Shown here one piece after another: positions 15,524-15,653 of a DNA stretch of 15,653 bases. This DNA comes from Oscillospiraceae bacterium. Its GTDB lineage: Bacteria; Bacillota; Clostridia; Oscillospirales; Oscillospiraceae. The notes under the pieces are model-generated. The model was not told the DNA's origin and did no database searches. It saw nothing but the letters and a program-made list of their open reading frames with translations. The first letter of the stretch is position 1, and each line of letters opens with the position of its first letter. The translations under genes were made by a program, and so were the position numbers. Where the stretch lies: NCBI GenBank assembly GCA_031266955.1, contig JAISAA010000023.1, positions 1 through 15,653 on the forward strand, written 5' to 3'.

Positions 15524-15653
15524 GTGACGCTTGACTTGCGTGACGTCACCGGCGTTCCGGGGCACAGCGCGGCGTTTGATTATTCGCCCGACCTGTCAGA
15601 GCTTTTGTCGGAAAGCGTCCTCGCCGTCGCCGGCGACGCGCGGCTGCGCGGGA
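15524..15653 (+). CDS. YceD/DUF177-family protein, N-terminal part (3' truncated by window edge)
   Basis: The start is GTG behind a perfect AGGAGG (15511-15516) with 7-base spacing. The 43 visible residues begin MTLDLRDVTGVPGHSAAFDY, followed by SPDLSELL. This matches the DUF177 N-terminus (I/L-D-L-R-x-L-x-x-x-PG, then a basic or aromatic stretch). In Firmicutes this small protein usually precedes rpmF (ribosomal protein L32) and is linked to 23S rRNA accumulation. The downstream gene is outside the window, so that context cannot be confirmed. Assignment rests on the N-terminal pattern only. Confidence 0.7.
   Translation, partial: MTLDLRDVTGVPGHSAAFDYSPDLSELLSESVLAVAGDARLRG

Overview
The window looks like chromosomal DNA from a GC-rich member of the Clostridia (Firmicutes). 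The evidence is the ComEB-type dCMP deaminase, the adjacent tldD/tldE pair, the strong AGGAGG ribosome-binding sites, the consensus TTGACA-N17-TATAAT promoters, and the start of a YceD (DUF177) gene. An uncultured Oscillospirales-like organism is my best guess; that lineage is inferred and not proven.

Layout. The left edge (1-108) holds the last 35 codons of a tyrosine recombinase, so a mobile element probably lies just outside the window. Next comes a non-coding stretch (109-539) with five short palindromes that all carry the same CCCCTACGG tail, like REP elements. From 8085 down to 574, six genes run on the minus strand with gaps of 3-50 bases, which suggests one operon: tldD, tldE, metK, rlmB, a large membrane protein and dCMP deaminase. 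Two candidate promoters lie upstream of tldD, and a hairpin terminator overlaps the last stop codon. The membrane protein is the odd member: it has the layout of a heavy-metal P-type ATPase, but its catalytic motifs are degraded.

The centre (8290-12217, plus strand) is an accessory region. A MerR-type regulator with a textbook 19-base-spacer promoter reads without a stop through what looks like a former intergenic spacer into a second protein that resembles C39/BtrH-like proteins. The second protein keeps its own good ribosome-binding site. A Rpn/PD-(D/E)XK nuclease-family gene follows, with its own promoter, an apparent one-base deletion near its start, and a strong terminator.

On the minus strand (12239-14914) is a very large ECF-type sigma factor. 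Its long C-terminal extension holds two copies of a module otherwise typical of extracytoplasmic proteins. The sigma homology continues upstream of the first conventional start codon to a near-ideal Shine-Dalgarno placed before an ACG codon. A tRNA-Ser(GGA) with its promoter and terminator follows. The window ends in the first 43 codons of a yceD-family gene behind a consensus promoter.

The operon genes are housekeeping: SAM synthesis, rRNA methylation, TldD/E proteolysis and dCMP deamination. The MerR fusion and the sigma factor are one-component regulators with large, uncharacterised sensory-looking domains. They are the most likely places for undescribed biology.
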